From the NCBI RefSeq assembly GCF_009017415.1, contig NC_092406.1:1674001-1738000 (forward strand): 64,000 nucleotides of DNA, read 5' to 3'. This DNA comes from Aspergillus flavus (taxonomy: Eukaryota; Ascomycota; Eurotiomycetes; Eurotiales; Aspergillaceae). A program made the translations under genes and the position numbers. Below the pieces are notes generated by a model, which saw only the letters and a list, made by a program, of their open reading frames with translations, was not told the DNA's origin and made no database searches. Of the stretch, positions 47,480-59,930 are shown piece after piece (the stretch's first letter is position 1; every line of letters begins with the position of its first letter).

Positions 47480-49089
47480 ATGTCTCTCCAAGACGTGTAC
47501 CAGAAATTCCTTTCTGACCCCAGGTCTGCTTCCCTGGCTTCCGATGTTACGCTGATCTATATCACAACGACCACCAGGGTCGATGGCGCTGAGGCCGTAG
47601 TCAAGCACCTCGCTAGACAGGATCATGTCCTCAAAAGAAAGTCCCAGCAGGTGATTGATACGGTCGAGGGCTTGAACTCCCTGTCTCTAGACGTGGACAC
47701 TACAGTGGAATTTGTCTCTGGCGGCGGACCGTATCTCCCCGCGCTGGACGATAACTTCTTGTCTGACCGCATTGCGACCTTCCCCACGGTATGTCTTCCA
47801 TTGTTACTTTGTCGCAATCTGACGACCCGAAGACTCGTCATCTAATTGGTTGATTGTGTTATTATCAGGTTCACATCGTTCGTTTCAACTCTCAGAACCA
47901 GATTCAACAGGTCAAAGTCTATTGGGACCAGGCGTCGCTTTTGAAACAGGTCGAGGTGATCGGCTCGCGCAGTCGCGGTTGGCCCATCCGTGATGCGAAA
48001 GATCAGACTAGATTGATCAAGGCCGCCGCCTCCTCCGCCCCGGCGGATGATGCCCCAGCGCCTGTGCCCGCGAACAAGCCCGAAGAGAATGGCGACGCAC
48101 ACAACAAAGTCGTCTCTCCTAAGAGACGCATCAAGGACCCCTACGCGGCAGAGTCTCTGGAGGAACTTCTCTCTCCCGGCAAGGACCGAGCGGAACCCGT
48201 GCGTGCCCCTCGTGCCCCGGCATCCGCTAAGCCTCCCCAGCGCGATCTGGCAGAGCTCTTTGGAAATCATGATGATCTCGAAATTCCTGAACCATCCCCT
48301 TCCAGGGCCACGCCCGTCGCTCCCAAGGTCGGTGCGGGTAAGAACTACCGGGCTTCACGCATCTTTGATGATGATGAGACCGTCGCTACCAAAGACAAGC
48401 CCCAGCAGATCGCTTACAGGGCTCACCCCAAGCGCTTCGATCATTTTGAGCTGGGCGCCGACAACAGTGAGCGTGAGATCAAACCCAAGGTGTCGCGTCC
48501 GGTGTCGAGCCAGGGCAAGGGAGCTCAATGGAAATTCGAAGACTTCACGACTCCCGAGAAACCTACACGCCAGCTCCGGGGCCAAGAGCTTCGTAGTTTC
48601 GGTATCAGCGACGAGGAGCCACAGACACCCCCAGCCAAGCCTCGCGTCCAACCCCGCCGCGATGCGGAAACCCACTTCCAATTGACAGATGATACCGGCG
48701 ATCAGGGTTCAGGCCGGATCATCAGTTCGTTCCAGAACAAGGGTCTCAGCCTTTACAAGAACCATCTGTTCGCCGATGAAGACGAGCCCGCCGAGAGCAA
48801 GCCGTCGTCCAAGGATAAGCTGCCCCTGTCCGTAGCCCAGAAAGGCCCAACCCGCAATAAGGACCTCGAGACTCACTGGACCATCACAGATGAATCGCCA
48901 GCGAAAAGCAAGGCCGACGAGAACAAGAAGCCCATCGCGGCGGACCGACAGCGGGCCGTCAAAATGTTGGAGCCGTCATGGGAATCCTATGATCAATCTC
49001 CTCAGCCGAGCAAAGCCGTTCGTCCTCCTCCACAGCGCCGCCAATTGCGAAGTGTCAACGAGAGAAGCTGGAGTCTTGGTGATGAGTGA
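47480..49089 (+). CDS. NTF2-like N-domain protein with a repeated aromatic/acidic motif
   Basis: Two exons, 47480-47788 and 47869-49089, encode 509 aa. The first ~140 residues (MSLQDVYQKFLSDP, VSGGGPYLPALDD, VHIVRFNSQNQIQQVKVYWDQ) look like an NTF2-like fold, a binding domain (inferred from pattern). The remaining 370 residues are disordered, rich in Pro, Lys, Asp and Ser. They carry a recurring short motif of an aromatic residue followed by acidic residues: HFELGAD (aa 295-301), QWKFEDF (323-329), SFGISDE (346-352), HFQLTDD (372-378), HWTITDE (439-445), SWESYD (473-478) and the extreme C-terminus SWSLGDE. Evenly spaced copies suggest a multivalent ligand for a partner protein. I do not know the function. 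Confidence 0.8.
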
Positions 49090-49605
49090 AGCGATTAACA
49101 AGAAACTGGTCCTCAGAACCGTGAACCCCGACCCCCGAACCCCTTGACGACAGTACCGAATGACCTCATTGAGCAGACCATATTCATCACAGTTCAAGCC
49201 GTCATCATGGTGACAACCTTGCCCAATGCGACTTGGACCCATGGAAGACTTTTACTTCTAAATTGTGTATTTTGTTCGAACAATACTTGTATTCATTTCT
49301 TGTATCTTTCTTAACTACTTTCTTACCACCTTCTGTTGTGTCCCGCTTAGCTTGATATGTTACTCAGTATGACAATCTGGATTGTTTACGATTCATAAAG
49401 ATAGATTCGATAATGAGACGTTAACGCTATCAATCTGATTACACGCTCATATATTCAACAAAGGATAACATGTCATATGGATGTAAGCCCGAAACAAAGA
49501 TATCCAAATTCTGCGGTTCTAACATCACTTCCAATGCAGTCTAATCATTCCAACCGCTCACAGTAGTATATGGTCATTATTTGCAGTTGATTCAACCACA
49601 CCGAA
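49090..49605. other. intergenic, convergent 3' flanks
   Basis: This lies between the 3' ends of the NTF2-like gene (+) and the Argonaute gene (-). It is T/A-rich with no gene. Confidence 0.5.
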
Positions 49606-52600
49606 CTATATGTAGAACATGGTGTCCTGAACATTAGGATGGATCCGCACATCCGCATTTTCGACCTTTAGGCCCGGCCCACTACCCGTGGCCACGCTTC
49701 CAGCCAGGGAAGGTTCAAAGGCGCTACTGAGGTAGCAACGCGCCCGAGTACAGACCAGATCCGCATAGTACGCCGGCGGACAGATGCTGACAGCCTTGGT
49801 AGCTCTACCGAATAGATAGCACATATGATGTGTTAGAGCCTCTAAGACATCCGCGGAGTTCTGGTACGGGGGCCTAGGTTGCTGTCGGCAGAAGATCTCA
49901 TCCCAGACCGTGAAGTAGTGGGCGGGACGAGCGGTGCCCTTCAGCGCCGTGTGAGCCTGGAGGTAGAAGTCCCAGTTGCGGGCCTCGGTGACGCCGCGGT
50001 CGACGATGGTGCCGTTGCTGGGGTTGCCCGAGCGGTCGGCGTCTCCTTCCTTGGTTGGGTAGAAGCGGGTGTTGTGGCGTTTGCCGACAATGGCGATGGA
50101 GATGTGCGGGAGGCCTTGCTTTGTTAAGCTCGCTGGGTATGTCTCCCTACAGGCGTTCTTGAGGAGCGGGAGCTCCTTTTGGACGACTAATTCGTACTGG
50201 CCTTCTGATACGCCGTCCCTGTACACGATGATGTTCTCAGGGTAGGCTTTGCTGTGGGAGCGGGCCCAGCGCTTGAGGTGGGCTTTCAGCATGTCACTCA
50301 GGTCTTGGATCATTTCCTCGCGCGATCTCTGTACTCTGATTTCTGCGGGCCACTGGCTTAGAGTAGAGTCGACGGAGGCGACCATGCCTGCGACACTGGG
50401 GGCGTTCGCAGATGACCCGGGGGAAGGGTGGGTGACGTCCATGCCGACGAGCATTGTTTTGTTCTGTCCGATGAGGCCTAGTTCTTTTGCATCTAGGAGT
50501 TGGTTGGCACCGCCTAGTTTCAGGTTGACCTTTAGTCCGACATTCGCAAAGTACTGGGGGTTTGCGTCCCGGAATTTGTCAGCTAGGACGTTGATGTTCC
50601 GCACGCCGTACGTCAAGTCGCATGCTCTCTTGATGCAGTTATAATAATCCGCATCGCTGAATGGCAGGACCGAGAGGATCAAGGAGGGCTTCTTGTTCAT
50701 GAGTCGCCCAACTGCTGCCGTGATTCCGGCCTCATAATTGTCTTTGTTAACACTTATGGTTTCACCTCTGAGGGCTCGCTGTGCTGCAACGCCCATCTCG
50801 TTTAGTTTGGCTGTGAATCCTCCCAGAACATTGTCGAAGTCCTCCTGGCGAGCGAAGGGTGGTTTGGAGCCATCGGCGTTTATCACAAGCCAAGTCCAGA
50901 CTGGGAGGTTGGTCGACGTCGAAAACCTAATCGATCTCATGTTCCAGCTGCCAAACTGCGGTTTCACTGTCACTGATTTTTGTGACTGCTTTGACGCATC
51001 CTTGTAGTAGACATTCGGTGCTGGGAGCACCCGGCCTGGGACAGTAATGAGGTTACAGTCTGGCTGTATGCCGAAGTTCTCCTAGGCAGATCAATTAGCG
51101 GCCGTACTGGTGGTAGGCTAAGTATCACTCGAAGCGCTTACAAGAGTAGGACTCTGAGGAGAGAGACCAAGCAGCTGAGTACCTGTCGTGACTATAGATG
51201 CAGCATTCTGCGGGGGAGCGCGGACGGCAAAGTTCAGCATGTTTCTAGTCTGGTTTGGGGAGAGCTTTGCCTTTGCAGGCTGACCCGGCACAACCTCACA
51301 CACTTCGACAGGCAAGTAGCTTGGGTTCTCTGTTGTTCCGACATTGATCACAGGCATGTTAGGATCTGTATTTGTACCGTAATCTGCAGTCTGTTAGCTC
51401 TAAACTCTTGGTACATCAGCAAGAAGCACCTACTCTGGCGAAAGAAGTCGGCCACGCTGATGTATGCGCCGGCCTGTGCAGGGCCTGCCTTCGCGGGTTT
51501 CTTGCCCTTCTTGCCTTTGGCACCGCTGGATGCGCTCTGGGAGGGTTGCTGGCCAGGAGCTTCTAAGAAGAATTCTACTTCCTTGGGTCCCGCACCATGT
51601 CTGGGCACCCTTGGGGGGTTTGCCTGCGACGCACCATCATTGGTGGTTGCCAAACCGGCGATCGCTTTTATTCTGGGCACGACATCTCCCCGTTTGTTCT
51701 TCCTCTGAATATGTGTTACTCTGACTCTCAACTTCACCAAAAACCTCCGGAGGGCGTTGACGTCCCGGTGTCGTGGTTGATACTCTTTTATCACATGGGC
51801 CAGCGGTCCTTCCTGGTAACAGGCAATGTACTTGACTTGGACGTTGAGCAAAAGGCGAGAAGTAGCTGTACGAACACTGATGAAAAATCCCCGAAGGGCT
51901 TCAAGACCAGCACCGAGGTCCCATTTCTCGCACAAGTCCCCACGTATAGCATAATGCTTGTTCGCACCAACGGAGGCAATCCAATCCTGTATTTTCGGGT
52001 GGTTTCCTAGAATGATGTTCATCGCTTGAAGCACTTCCGTCTTAGAGCCAAACTGGTCATCGGGGTTGGTCGAGGTTAAGTAAGCTAGAAGCTCAGCAGG
52101 GTTGAGTCTTCCTGTGAACTGGCACGTAACTCGGTAGACCTTTGCGTCCTCGGAATACTCGTCATCATACTCGCCACGATAACGAACATCGTACTGATAT
52201 ATTTCCTCATTATCGAGAATCTCGAGGTTGGTGATCAAAGTAGACTTGTAATCTGTAACAATATTCTTACCCAACTCGGAGAAATGCTGCTCGATCAGAA
52301 GTTTAATGATCTGCTGGGCTTTCTTGCCTGCTGGGGGCTTCCTGGTCGCTGGATCAGGCGAGATCTCAACACGGTAGCGAAACAATTGTGCGCCAGCCGA
52401 CTTCAAGTTAAGATAATTGGCATACAGCATCACTGGCTGACCTCGAGTACCATAACCGGGTCGCTGAGGGTACTCAGTTGGCTTGTTTTCCCTCGCTGTT
52501 AGAGCTGCGGCCAAGGTATCCTCAGTCTTTGTAACCTGAGTACTTGGAGGAGGAACCTGCCCTCCTGGACTCCTACAAAAGAGAGCCACTGTTAGTATGC

Positions 52601-52905
52601 ATTTTTGCTAAAGCAAAGAGGATGACAGGTACCTACGTGTATATCCTGGGGCCTTGATCACGCCCTCTAAACGATCCTCGTCCTCTATCCCCTCCGCGTC
52701 CCCGACTTCCACCACGGCCTCGATCTGCTCCACGACCACGACCTCTGAAATCTCCTCCAGGCGGACCCTGACGAATGGGTAGCTCCGTGGTGGATCCACG
52801 ACCGCCTCCGCGACCGCCACGGCTGGCACCTCTGTCGCCTTGTCCTCTGCCACGATCGCCTCCTCTGCCCCGCCCCCGTGGGGTATTCCCTCTTTGGGAG
52901 GACAT
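49606..52905 (-). CDS. qde2: Argonaute (QDE-2-like) with RGG-rich N-terminus
   Basis: Four exons, 52905-52637, 52572-51434, 51383-51142 and 51081-49606, encode 1,041 aa. Residues ~8-88 are dominated by RGG/GRG repeats, a likely arginine-methylation and RNA-contact region. The N, L1, PAZ and MID regions follow, then PIWI. The four catalytic PIWI residues are all present: D765 in GMDVTHPS, E806 in SREEMIQDL, D839 in YRDGVSEGQ and H938 in RPAHYFTVWDE. A slicing-competent enzyme is therefore predicted. The protein loads small RNAs and silences matching transcripts, as QDE-2 does in Neurospora quelling. A Lys/Gly/Ala-rich insertion (GAKGKKGKKPAKAG) lies between PAZ-side and MID-side sequence. No Dicer or RdRP gene is in the window. 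Confidence 0.95.
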
Positions 52906-52961
52906 TATCACTTTACGTCGACCAGTGAGGTGTATAGAAACAGACGGGCCTCATCCGAGTG

Positions 52962-52992
<31 letters not shown>

Positions 52993-55047
52993 GGTTACTA
53001 CTAGCGGGTTGGTAGGAGCGAGTGAAATTGGGGATTAAAGTTGGTGGATGAGCGCTCTTGGGGGGGTTTTAGTACGTCTTATGCCCCTACATCAAGCTGC
53101 AGAGCGTAGTAGCCCTGTCTGTAATGTGACAACAGGTTGTCTATTCACTAAGAAGGCTGTTGCCGCTTTGCATGGATGGCACTAGTATCATGGCTGCCCA
53201 TTCGCGGGCGCAGGTCGCGTTCCAATGACAATGAAGTAATCTCCAGAGAAGAGGGGCAGTACTGATTGGGAATGATTATTGTTTGGGAAATGATTGTTGG
53301 GTGGTCATTCTGGCTGCCATTGTTGATCCAGTCAGAAGCGCCAAAGGAGCTGTACATCGCCAGTAATGGATGGGTATTTTCCAGCAGTACCTCTCTGGGT
53401 AAATGATGCTTCGTTTGCTCCCCTATGAAGGTCGTTTGTGTTTGGGCTAGAATTACATTCATTGTAGTTAATTGGAGTTATTACCGCTGTTTAACGTTAC
53501 AGAAGAAAGGCAATATTGAATTCTAAAAATTGCTCAAGTTATGATACTATTAGGGCTTGGGGAACTGGCTGTATCTATGTCAGTATGAAGTATTAGTGTA
53601 AAGGACATACATACATACATACAGTACAGTTCCCTTGTTGAAGCAGTGGCTCCACTTGACAGCTGTACCCAACTGAGCGAAGCATCCATGGAAACATAGT
53701 GAATATCTGAGGGAACTAGGCTTAAACTAACCTCCTTATGACTCAAAGCTCATCCGTCTCAGCCACATTCAAACATTCACTGGCAAATAAGATCGTCCTT
53801 CGCCCGCCCTAGATCAGCCAACTCCGTAAGTCTAGAATATGGAACATGGTTCTGATCTAATAGGTAATGCTTCGTATTGGACCTGCCCAATCTTTTACCA
53901 CGACTTGTATAGGGTAGTACGATGTCCTACCAGATTTTCAAGAAATCTAGGTAGAATATACAAATAAAAAATAGAACATAAAGCAAATCAAAGAATGGTA
54001 AATACTATATCCTGGAGACAGATGGCCTGTCTTTGTTTTCCCCTTTCGGTCTGTATCCGCCCCACCTGTATTATATAAAGATATTGTCCAATCAACGCTC
54101 ACCACTCCGGAAGAGTGAGCAGACCCCAAACGCGTGACAGGGTGATAACGGAGATAACTCTTGCCTACCATACATAGTTTCATATGATTCTCTCACTAAG
54201 CAAAAGCTTAAGGTGTCGACGGGAAGGGAGTTCTTGTGTTAGTTATATCTTCCGCTTTTCTCTTAAAAATTCGAACGCCTTCGCCAGGCACCCAGGGAAT
54301 CTTGTGCAGACACCCTCTTGCGACTTTTCCACTGACTCCGAAAGATCCTGATAAGCATCTCCTGCCCGCCCGACGTCTTTGGTCCAACAAGCTTCGCGGC
54401 AGGTTGATTAGTCGCCTATAAATTGGCCCCTCTTCTCGACCGTTCTCACCCATTCCTTCTCGGGTTGCGCTCGCGATTCGTGTGAATCCCAAATCACGAA
54501 ACAGAAATCCCCATCTAGACCAATATTAAAAAACCCAAAAAAAACTTGCGCACTTTACGTCAGTGGGCTCTTTGCTGGGTAAAACCGCGACGAGTTCCCT
54601 CCAGAATCGCCTCCGGCTTAAATCGCTTTGCGATCTGGGTTGCTAAGGATTCGACCACTGAAACGTGACCGAAGGCATCAGCAAAGCGTCGTGCACCTCG
54701 GTTACCTCCCACAACCGTCCGGTTCAATTGCGCTGGAATCCTAGCGATACCTGATTTACCGTTGGACGTTCGTCCCTTGTCTCTGGAGCTACATCATACT
54801 CAGGAGGGATATTGGGGGTGGTCTTTCGGCTGGAGGATTTTACTAGTGCGATTGCCATTGAGTGGCTCAGGGACACTCTGCGCTGGAGGGGGTCCTAGAC
54901 AATAGGAAACCCAAGTGTTGTTCGCAGCTCGCTCTATCACATTGTGGTTCTTGCGCCAGCCCGCTTAGGAACGGTGCGTGATCGAAACAATCAACTTCGA
55001 CCCAAGTTTATCATCGTGTTTATTTTATCGGGAAAGCATTCATCAAC
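52906..55047. promoter_or_regulatory. 2.1-kb divergent region, Argonaute/Zn2Cys6 gene
   Basis: This separates the Argonaute start (-) from the zinc-cluster gene (+). It contains a 28-A homopolymer (52962-52989), a short CATA microsatellite (53606-53622) and several unsupported ORFs. The last 500 bp should hold the leader of the Zn2Cys6 gene. No RNA gene is recognised. Confidence 0.5.
52962..52989. repeat. A28 homopolymer (T28 on the Argonaute strand)
   Basis: Twenty-eight consecutive A lie 57 bp upstream of the Argonaute start codon. In the transcript direction this is a T tract in the promoter or leader. The exact length may be affected by sequencing error. Confidence 0.9.
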
Positions 55048-57917
55048 ATGTCTCCAACCCCGCCATCCACGACCTCGTCAAACGCTAGCGCATTTTCGCC
55101 CGAAGGACAGTACAGGGTCATCCGAAAGAGAAATCGGGTGCCACTTTCCTGTGGCCCCTGCCGACATAGGAAGTAAGATTCGTACCCTCTCTCTGAGACC
55201 TTTTCGAGCAATTTCTGACAGTTCGTGACCAAGACTCAAATGTAACCGTGCTCACCCATGTGAAAACTGCGTGAAACGAGGAGATGCTGCCTCGTGTACC
55301 TACGCCCAAGCAAGCACACGCAAGAAGAACGCCCCGCAACGAGTGTCTCCCAGCTCTCCAGACGATATGCAGAATAGGATAGACCGACTGGAAAGCTTGG
55401 TTTTGTCGTTGATGACAAATGGTTCACAGGCCGCGGGCCCGGCTGCGGCTATGGCAGCGCTCTCTGGCAACAGCAGCAGTATTGGTTCTACCCAACATAC
55501 AACTGATCTGGATCTGGATGAAGACACCTCGGGTGGCCCCGAGGAGAGCGACACAGAACAAGTCACAAAATCATTTGGGATAATGAAGGTCGACAATAAT
55601 AAATCATATTACTTTAGTGAAGCGCATTGGGCGTCTGTCCTCAATGATGTAAGTTACTTTCATCTGGTTCAGCTTAGGCCCTCCGTGTTAACATTGACTG
55701 TAGATTGCCGAAGTGCGTAATTACTTTACTACGCATAAGAAACAGTATGAGGAGCATGCGGAGAAGTTGAAAGCAACAAAGCTTCCGACGGACGTGCCAG
55801 GGTCCACATTGCTCTTCGGTGCTATGAAAACAACTAGTCGTGCGGAGATCATGTCTTCGCTGCCGTCCAAATATACAACAGATATCTTAGTCGCCCGGTA
55901 TTTTAACAGTTATGACCCCTCAACCAGTAAGCTTACTACCCATGTGCTCTCCATCTTCATGGGATGATTCTCACGCAGATCTCTAGATATTCTACATGGA
56001 CCTACATTCCAGGCGCAAGTAAGAAACGCTTCTCCTTCAATATGTGTCCATGTTTGGTACTAACTGCTCATTAGTACAACAAACACTGGGAGGACCCCTC
56101 ACAAACCTGTATAGTCTGGATTGGTATGCTGTGTGCGATTATGCGACTGGCCATGCTGTCGTATCATCGAGAAGGAGACGAACCGCCGGAGTTTCGAGGA
56201 AAGACTTTAGATATGGCAGGCACCTTCCGGAACCTGATGGCGCAGTGTTTGACGCTGGCTGATTATACCAAACCTTACCCGTCATTAATTGAGTCCTTGA
56301 TATTCCATCTGCATGGAGATTGGATTCAAACAAAAGATGCAGATGTGTCCGTTTGGGTGCTTGTGGGCGTGATTGCTAGGTTGGCTATGAGAATGGGCTA
56401 CCATCGCGACTCAAAGATGTTTCCCAATATCACGCCTTTCCAAGGTGAAATGCGTCGACGAGTGTGGACAATAGTGCGGCAGTACGATCTAATGTTCTCA
56501 TTTCAAGTGGGCCTCCCCAGTATGATTCGCTCCACAGATAGTGATACAGAATTTCCACGGAATTTGTATGACGATGACTTTGATGAGAACTGCAAGGAGC
56601 TTCCTCCGTCACGGCCGCCAAACGAACCCACACCGGTCTCATGCTTGATAGCCAAAGGTCGCTTAACATATGCCTTTGGCCGTGTTATTGAACATACATC
56701 TTCCATACAAAGTCCATCTTACGATCAAGTTATGGAAATTGACGCTGAACTCCGCCGAGCGAGGGACTTGATCCCTGAACATCTTGTTGTTCGCCCTGTA
56801 GAAGAGTCACAGTTGGAGCCCCCGAAAATAGTAATGGCACGATGTGCTGTAGGTTATCCTCAGGCAAATAAATACACTCTGGGTTACTGACTGTTTCTAG
56901 ATAATGAGTGTGTATCACAAAGCTCAGTGTGTTCTCCATCGACGATACCTCATTCGAGCGCGCGAAAATCCTCGATTTACATACTCGCGGAGAGCGTGTA
57001 TTGATTCTGCCATGGAATTGCTTCGATTCCAATCAATGCTGCACTCCGAAACAGTGACGCGCATCCGGAACAAACATGACAGGCTTACTGCACTCGTCTC
57101 TACAGACTTTTTACTTGCTGCGACCATCGTTTCTCTCGACCTCTACCACGGACACCAATTCCAATCAGGAGGCCGCACGTCCGGCGATACCTACGCATGG
57201 GGAAGAGAGCGACGCGAGGAAATGATAGCGGCAATACAACGCTCTAAAGAGATCTGGGATGAACTTCGTGACGATGCCCTGGAGGCGTGGAAAGCGTCAG
57301 GAGCTCTCGGGGTGATGCTTGCCAGATTGAACTTGGGCTACTCTGACAGCAATGCCGCCGCACCTACCTTCGAACCTCAGGATGAGAAGCAAAGTGCCGC
57401 CATGACCTTAGGCCTTCTCAGTAGTGGAATGAGTCCCATGAACTCGGCTCCCCCCGCCTTCGGCGATGGCACCCTTAAAATGGGCGAGACGCCACTCCCA
57501 CCACAGGGAGGATTTGGAGCGACAGCAGATATACCAGGGGCTCCCTCGCCTCTAAGTGCCATGTTCGGGCAAATGCCAGATATGCAGCTCCCTCTCGATT
57601 GGGTATGATTACCTTGTTCAACGCGATTTTTCGAAGCCCGACTGACCAATTATTAGGACACCTGGGATAACTATATTCAGAATGCAGCACTTGATGCCTC
57701 GAACCAGTGGTGGCCAACAATGGATCAGCAGCAACAGCAACAACCGCAGCCACAACCACAATCTCAGAATGCGTTAGGCTCTGCTGGTTTAGCATCGGTG
57801 CAAAATAGTGCTGCAGACAAGATGCGCTCATTGCCTTCTTTTTCCAACGTATTTTACCCTGATGCCAACGTTTACGATAACAACAATTCACCGCCGAACA
57901 ATGCGGGTACACGTTAA
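55048..57917 (+). CDS. Zn2Cys6 transcription factor with fungal-specific regulatory domain
   Basis: Seven exons, 55048-55172, 55234-55648, 55704-55926, 55987-56018, 56075-56848, 56901-57602 and 57657-57917, encode 843 aa. The zinc cluster is formed by splicing exon 1 to exon 2: C35, C38, C45, C51, C54, C63 (spacing 2-6-5-2-8). A dimerisation coiled coil follows (QNRIDRLESLVLSLM). The middle homology domain covers about aa 240-520, with the usual block GMRRRVWTIVRQYD-like EMRRRVWTIVRQYDLMFSFQ. The C-terminus is Gln/Pro-rich (QQQQQQPQPQPQ) and probably activating. Such factors bind CGG-type sites and often control neighbouring metabolic genes, but no pathway genes lie beside it. Exon 4 has only 32 nt. 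I do not recognise the specific orthologue. Confidence 0.88.
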
Positions 57918-58418
57918 GCCAGTCTGAGATGCTTATTGTCTTAGAGTTCACCTTTCTTCTATTCGAGGCTAAGGAAAATTACGTTAATGTGGTCATGAAG
58001 ATTTGGTCAGTCCTGGAGTGTAAAATATAACGCTGGTGGGTTCTATTGGTTGCCATTTCTGTTCGCAATACTCCGGGTCTCTATGTCAAAATGTTTCTGG
58101 TATAGATAATGATGGGTCACCGGCGCCACTGTATATAATTCGTTATGAAATATGTAGCTCCTTTTACGCTCTGCTCAACCCCAAATCCAATGAATAGGGC
58201 TTTCACGAAAATGTGAGCCCTGTACGAGAGGATATCTCCTAAATGCACAACTGCAAATGATCTCCCAGGAGTGCCAGAGGAAATCGATACGTTAATCACG
58301 TGACACTATCGGTCTCGATAAGCCAGAGGTTTTTGCGCTGAAAACCTTCGAATGGGCATATGTGCAAACCCCATTTCAAAATTGTTTTTGTGATTTATTG
58401 ATTGTCTATCATATAAAG
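57918..58418. other. intergenic: 3' flank and promoter
   Basis: This lies between the Zn2Cys6 gene and the RRM gene, which face the same way. It is AT-rich with no supported ORF. Confidence 0.5.
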
Positions 58419-59456
58419 ATGTGAGTTACAAAAGGGCAAGACGAAATACGTGTCATTCGATGAGCTAACTCATACTTTTAATAGGCATTGCTTCAGGCGC
58501 GCTGCTTCTCGGCTCCTCTTTTCGACACCACGGTCCACATGGGCTACTTCATCTAATCTTCGAATTGCTATCCCTCGTCAGACATCACATCTGCTGCAGA
58601 GTAGATGGAACAGCCAACATGTACCAAGTCAACCCGATCTTGCGAGCAAAGATGCAGCAACCACAAACGAAAACGATGAACAATTAATACAAGCCGCTGT
58701 CGGGTATATGGAAGGTACCTCTACTCCTGCGAACGAGACTGTAGACCACATTTCAAAAAAGAGCGAAGCACAACCACAACCTACCGAAGAAGAATCTAAA
58801 CGCGCGAAACGCCTCCGGCTTCTGAACAAGGAACCCGACCCCAAAGAGACAGTCTTTGTCGGCAACCTTTTTTACGATGTGACGGCGGATGACTTACGGA
58901 AACAGATGGAGAAGTACGGAGTTGTGGAGAGTGTGTATATTACTTTTGACAATAGGGGAATGAGTAAAGGGTGAGTGCGGGTTTCCATCGGCACGTGTGA
59001 AAAGAATTATGGCTTTTTCTAACGGTGGGTACTAGATTCGGTTATGTGCAGTTCGACTCCATAGATTCCGCGAGACGTGCAATTGACGCGATGCACATGC
59101 GGGTATACGAGGGGCGCCGAGTCATCGTGGCATTTGCGCAGAACAATATCGACCAGCACCGGAACCTGAGACCTATCTCTAGAACGTTATATCTCGGTAA
59201 TCTACCATTCGAGATGACTGATCGAGATATAAATGAACTCTTCAGGGATATTGTCAATGTGATTGACGTACGGGTATCTGTGGACCGTCGAACTGGCATG
59301 TTTAGAGGCTTTGCTCACGCTGAGTTCATCAACGTCGAGAGCGCACGGGCGGCATTCGAGATTCTCAGCAGAAAGGCACCATATGGCAGGAAATTACGAC
59401 TTGACTATAGTCAAACGAATAGAAGAGCGGATCGTTTGGAAGACAACACCGAGTGA
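58419..59456 (+). CDS. mitochondrial RNA-binding protein with two RRMs; start codon split by an intron
   Basis: Three exons, 58419-58420, 58485-58970 and 59036-59456, encode 302 aa. The coding frame runs upstream of RRM1 without any ATG, but AT at 58419-58420 followed by GTGAGT joins across a 64-nt intron (CTAAC branch, AATAG acceptor) to G, giving ATG CAT TGC. The resulting N-terminus, MHCFRRAASRLLFSTPRSTW, is a strong mitochondrial presequence, with a likely cleavage near RWNS. RRM1 has RNP2 VFVGNLFYDV and RNP1 KGFGYVQF (completed by the second splice); RRM2 has RNP2 LYLGNLPFEM and RNP1 RGFAHAEF. It probably acts on mitochondrial transcripts. The first exon in this model has only two coding bases, so the start needs transcript support. 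Confidence 0.8.
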
Positions 59457-59930
59457 CTCGACAAGATCCGGTGTTTGTAATTTTGATGTTTTATTGTGGG
59501 GAAAGATTTCACGCAGAGGGACGGGCTGTGGTTGATTTGTGTATCATATATGCAGCGGAGACTGTGCTGTACTTTGTACAATATCTACATAGACTTATAC
59601 CAAAAATTTGCATTTCAGCGCGAGACACATACTATTCAGCAGTACAGAGCAGCCAAGGCCCAGAATTGGCAATTATTAATCTCCATGAACCTCCGCGGCC
59701 ACACGTGACTACCGGGGTGCCTCGGCATTCGCCAATCTTTCCGATCGGTTTTAGGACGGCTCCGAAACCCCACGCTTGGGACTATCAGGAGGGTTGAATC
59801 GTGGAGATAATACCTTCTTCCAGTTTTCCGTTTTAACTTCCCCGGACATCATTCAATGCCAGACGATTTATCCGACGGCTAGCCCCTATTTATGCTATAT
59901 TGAATCCGGTTACAATAGATTACTTTGAAG
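59457..59930. other. intergenic: pex5 promoter
   Basis: About 470 bp between the RRM gene and pex5, both on +. It carries the 3' flank of the former and the leader of the latter. Nothing else is recognised. Confidence 0.5.
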
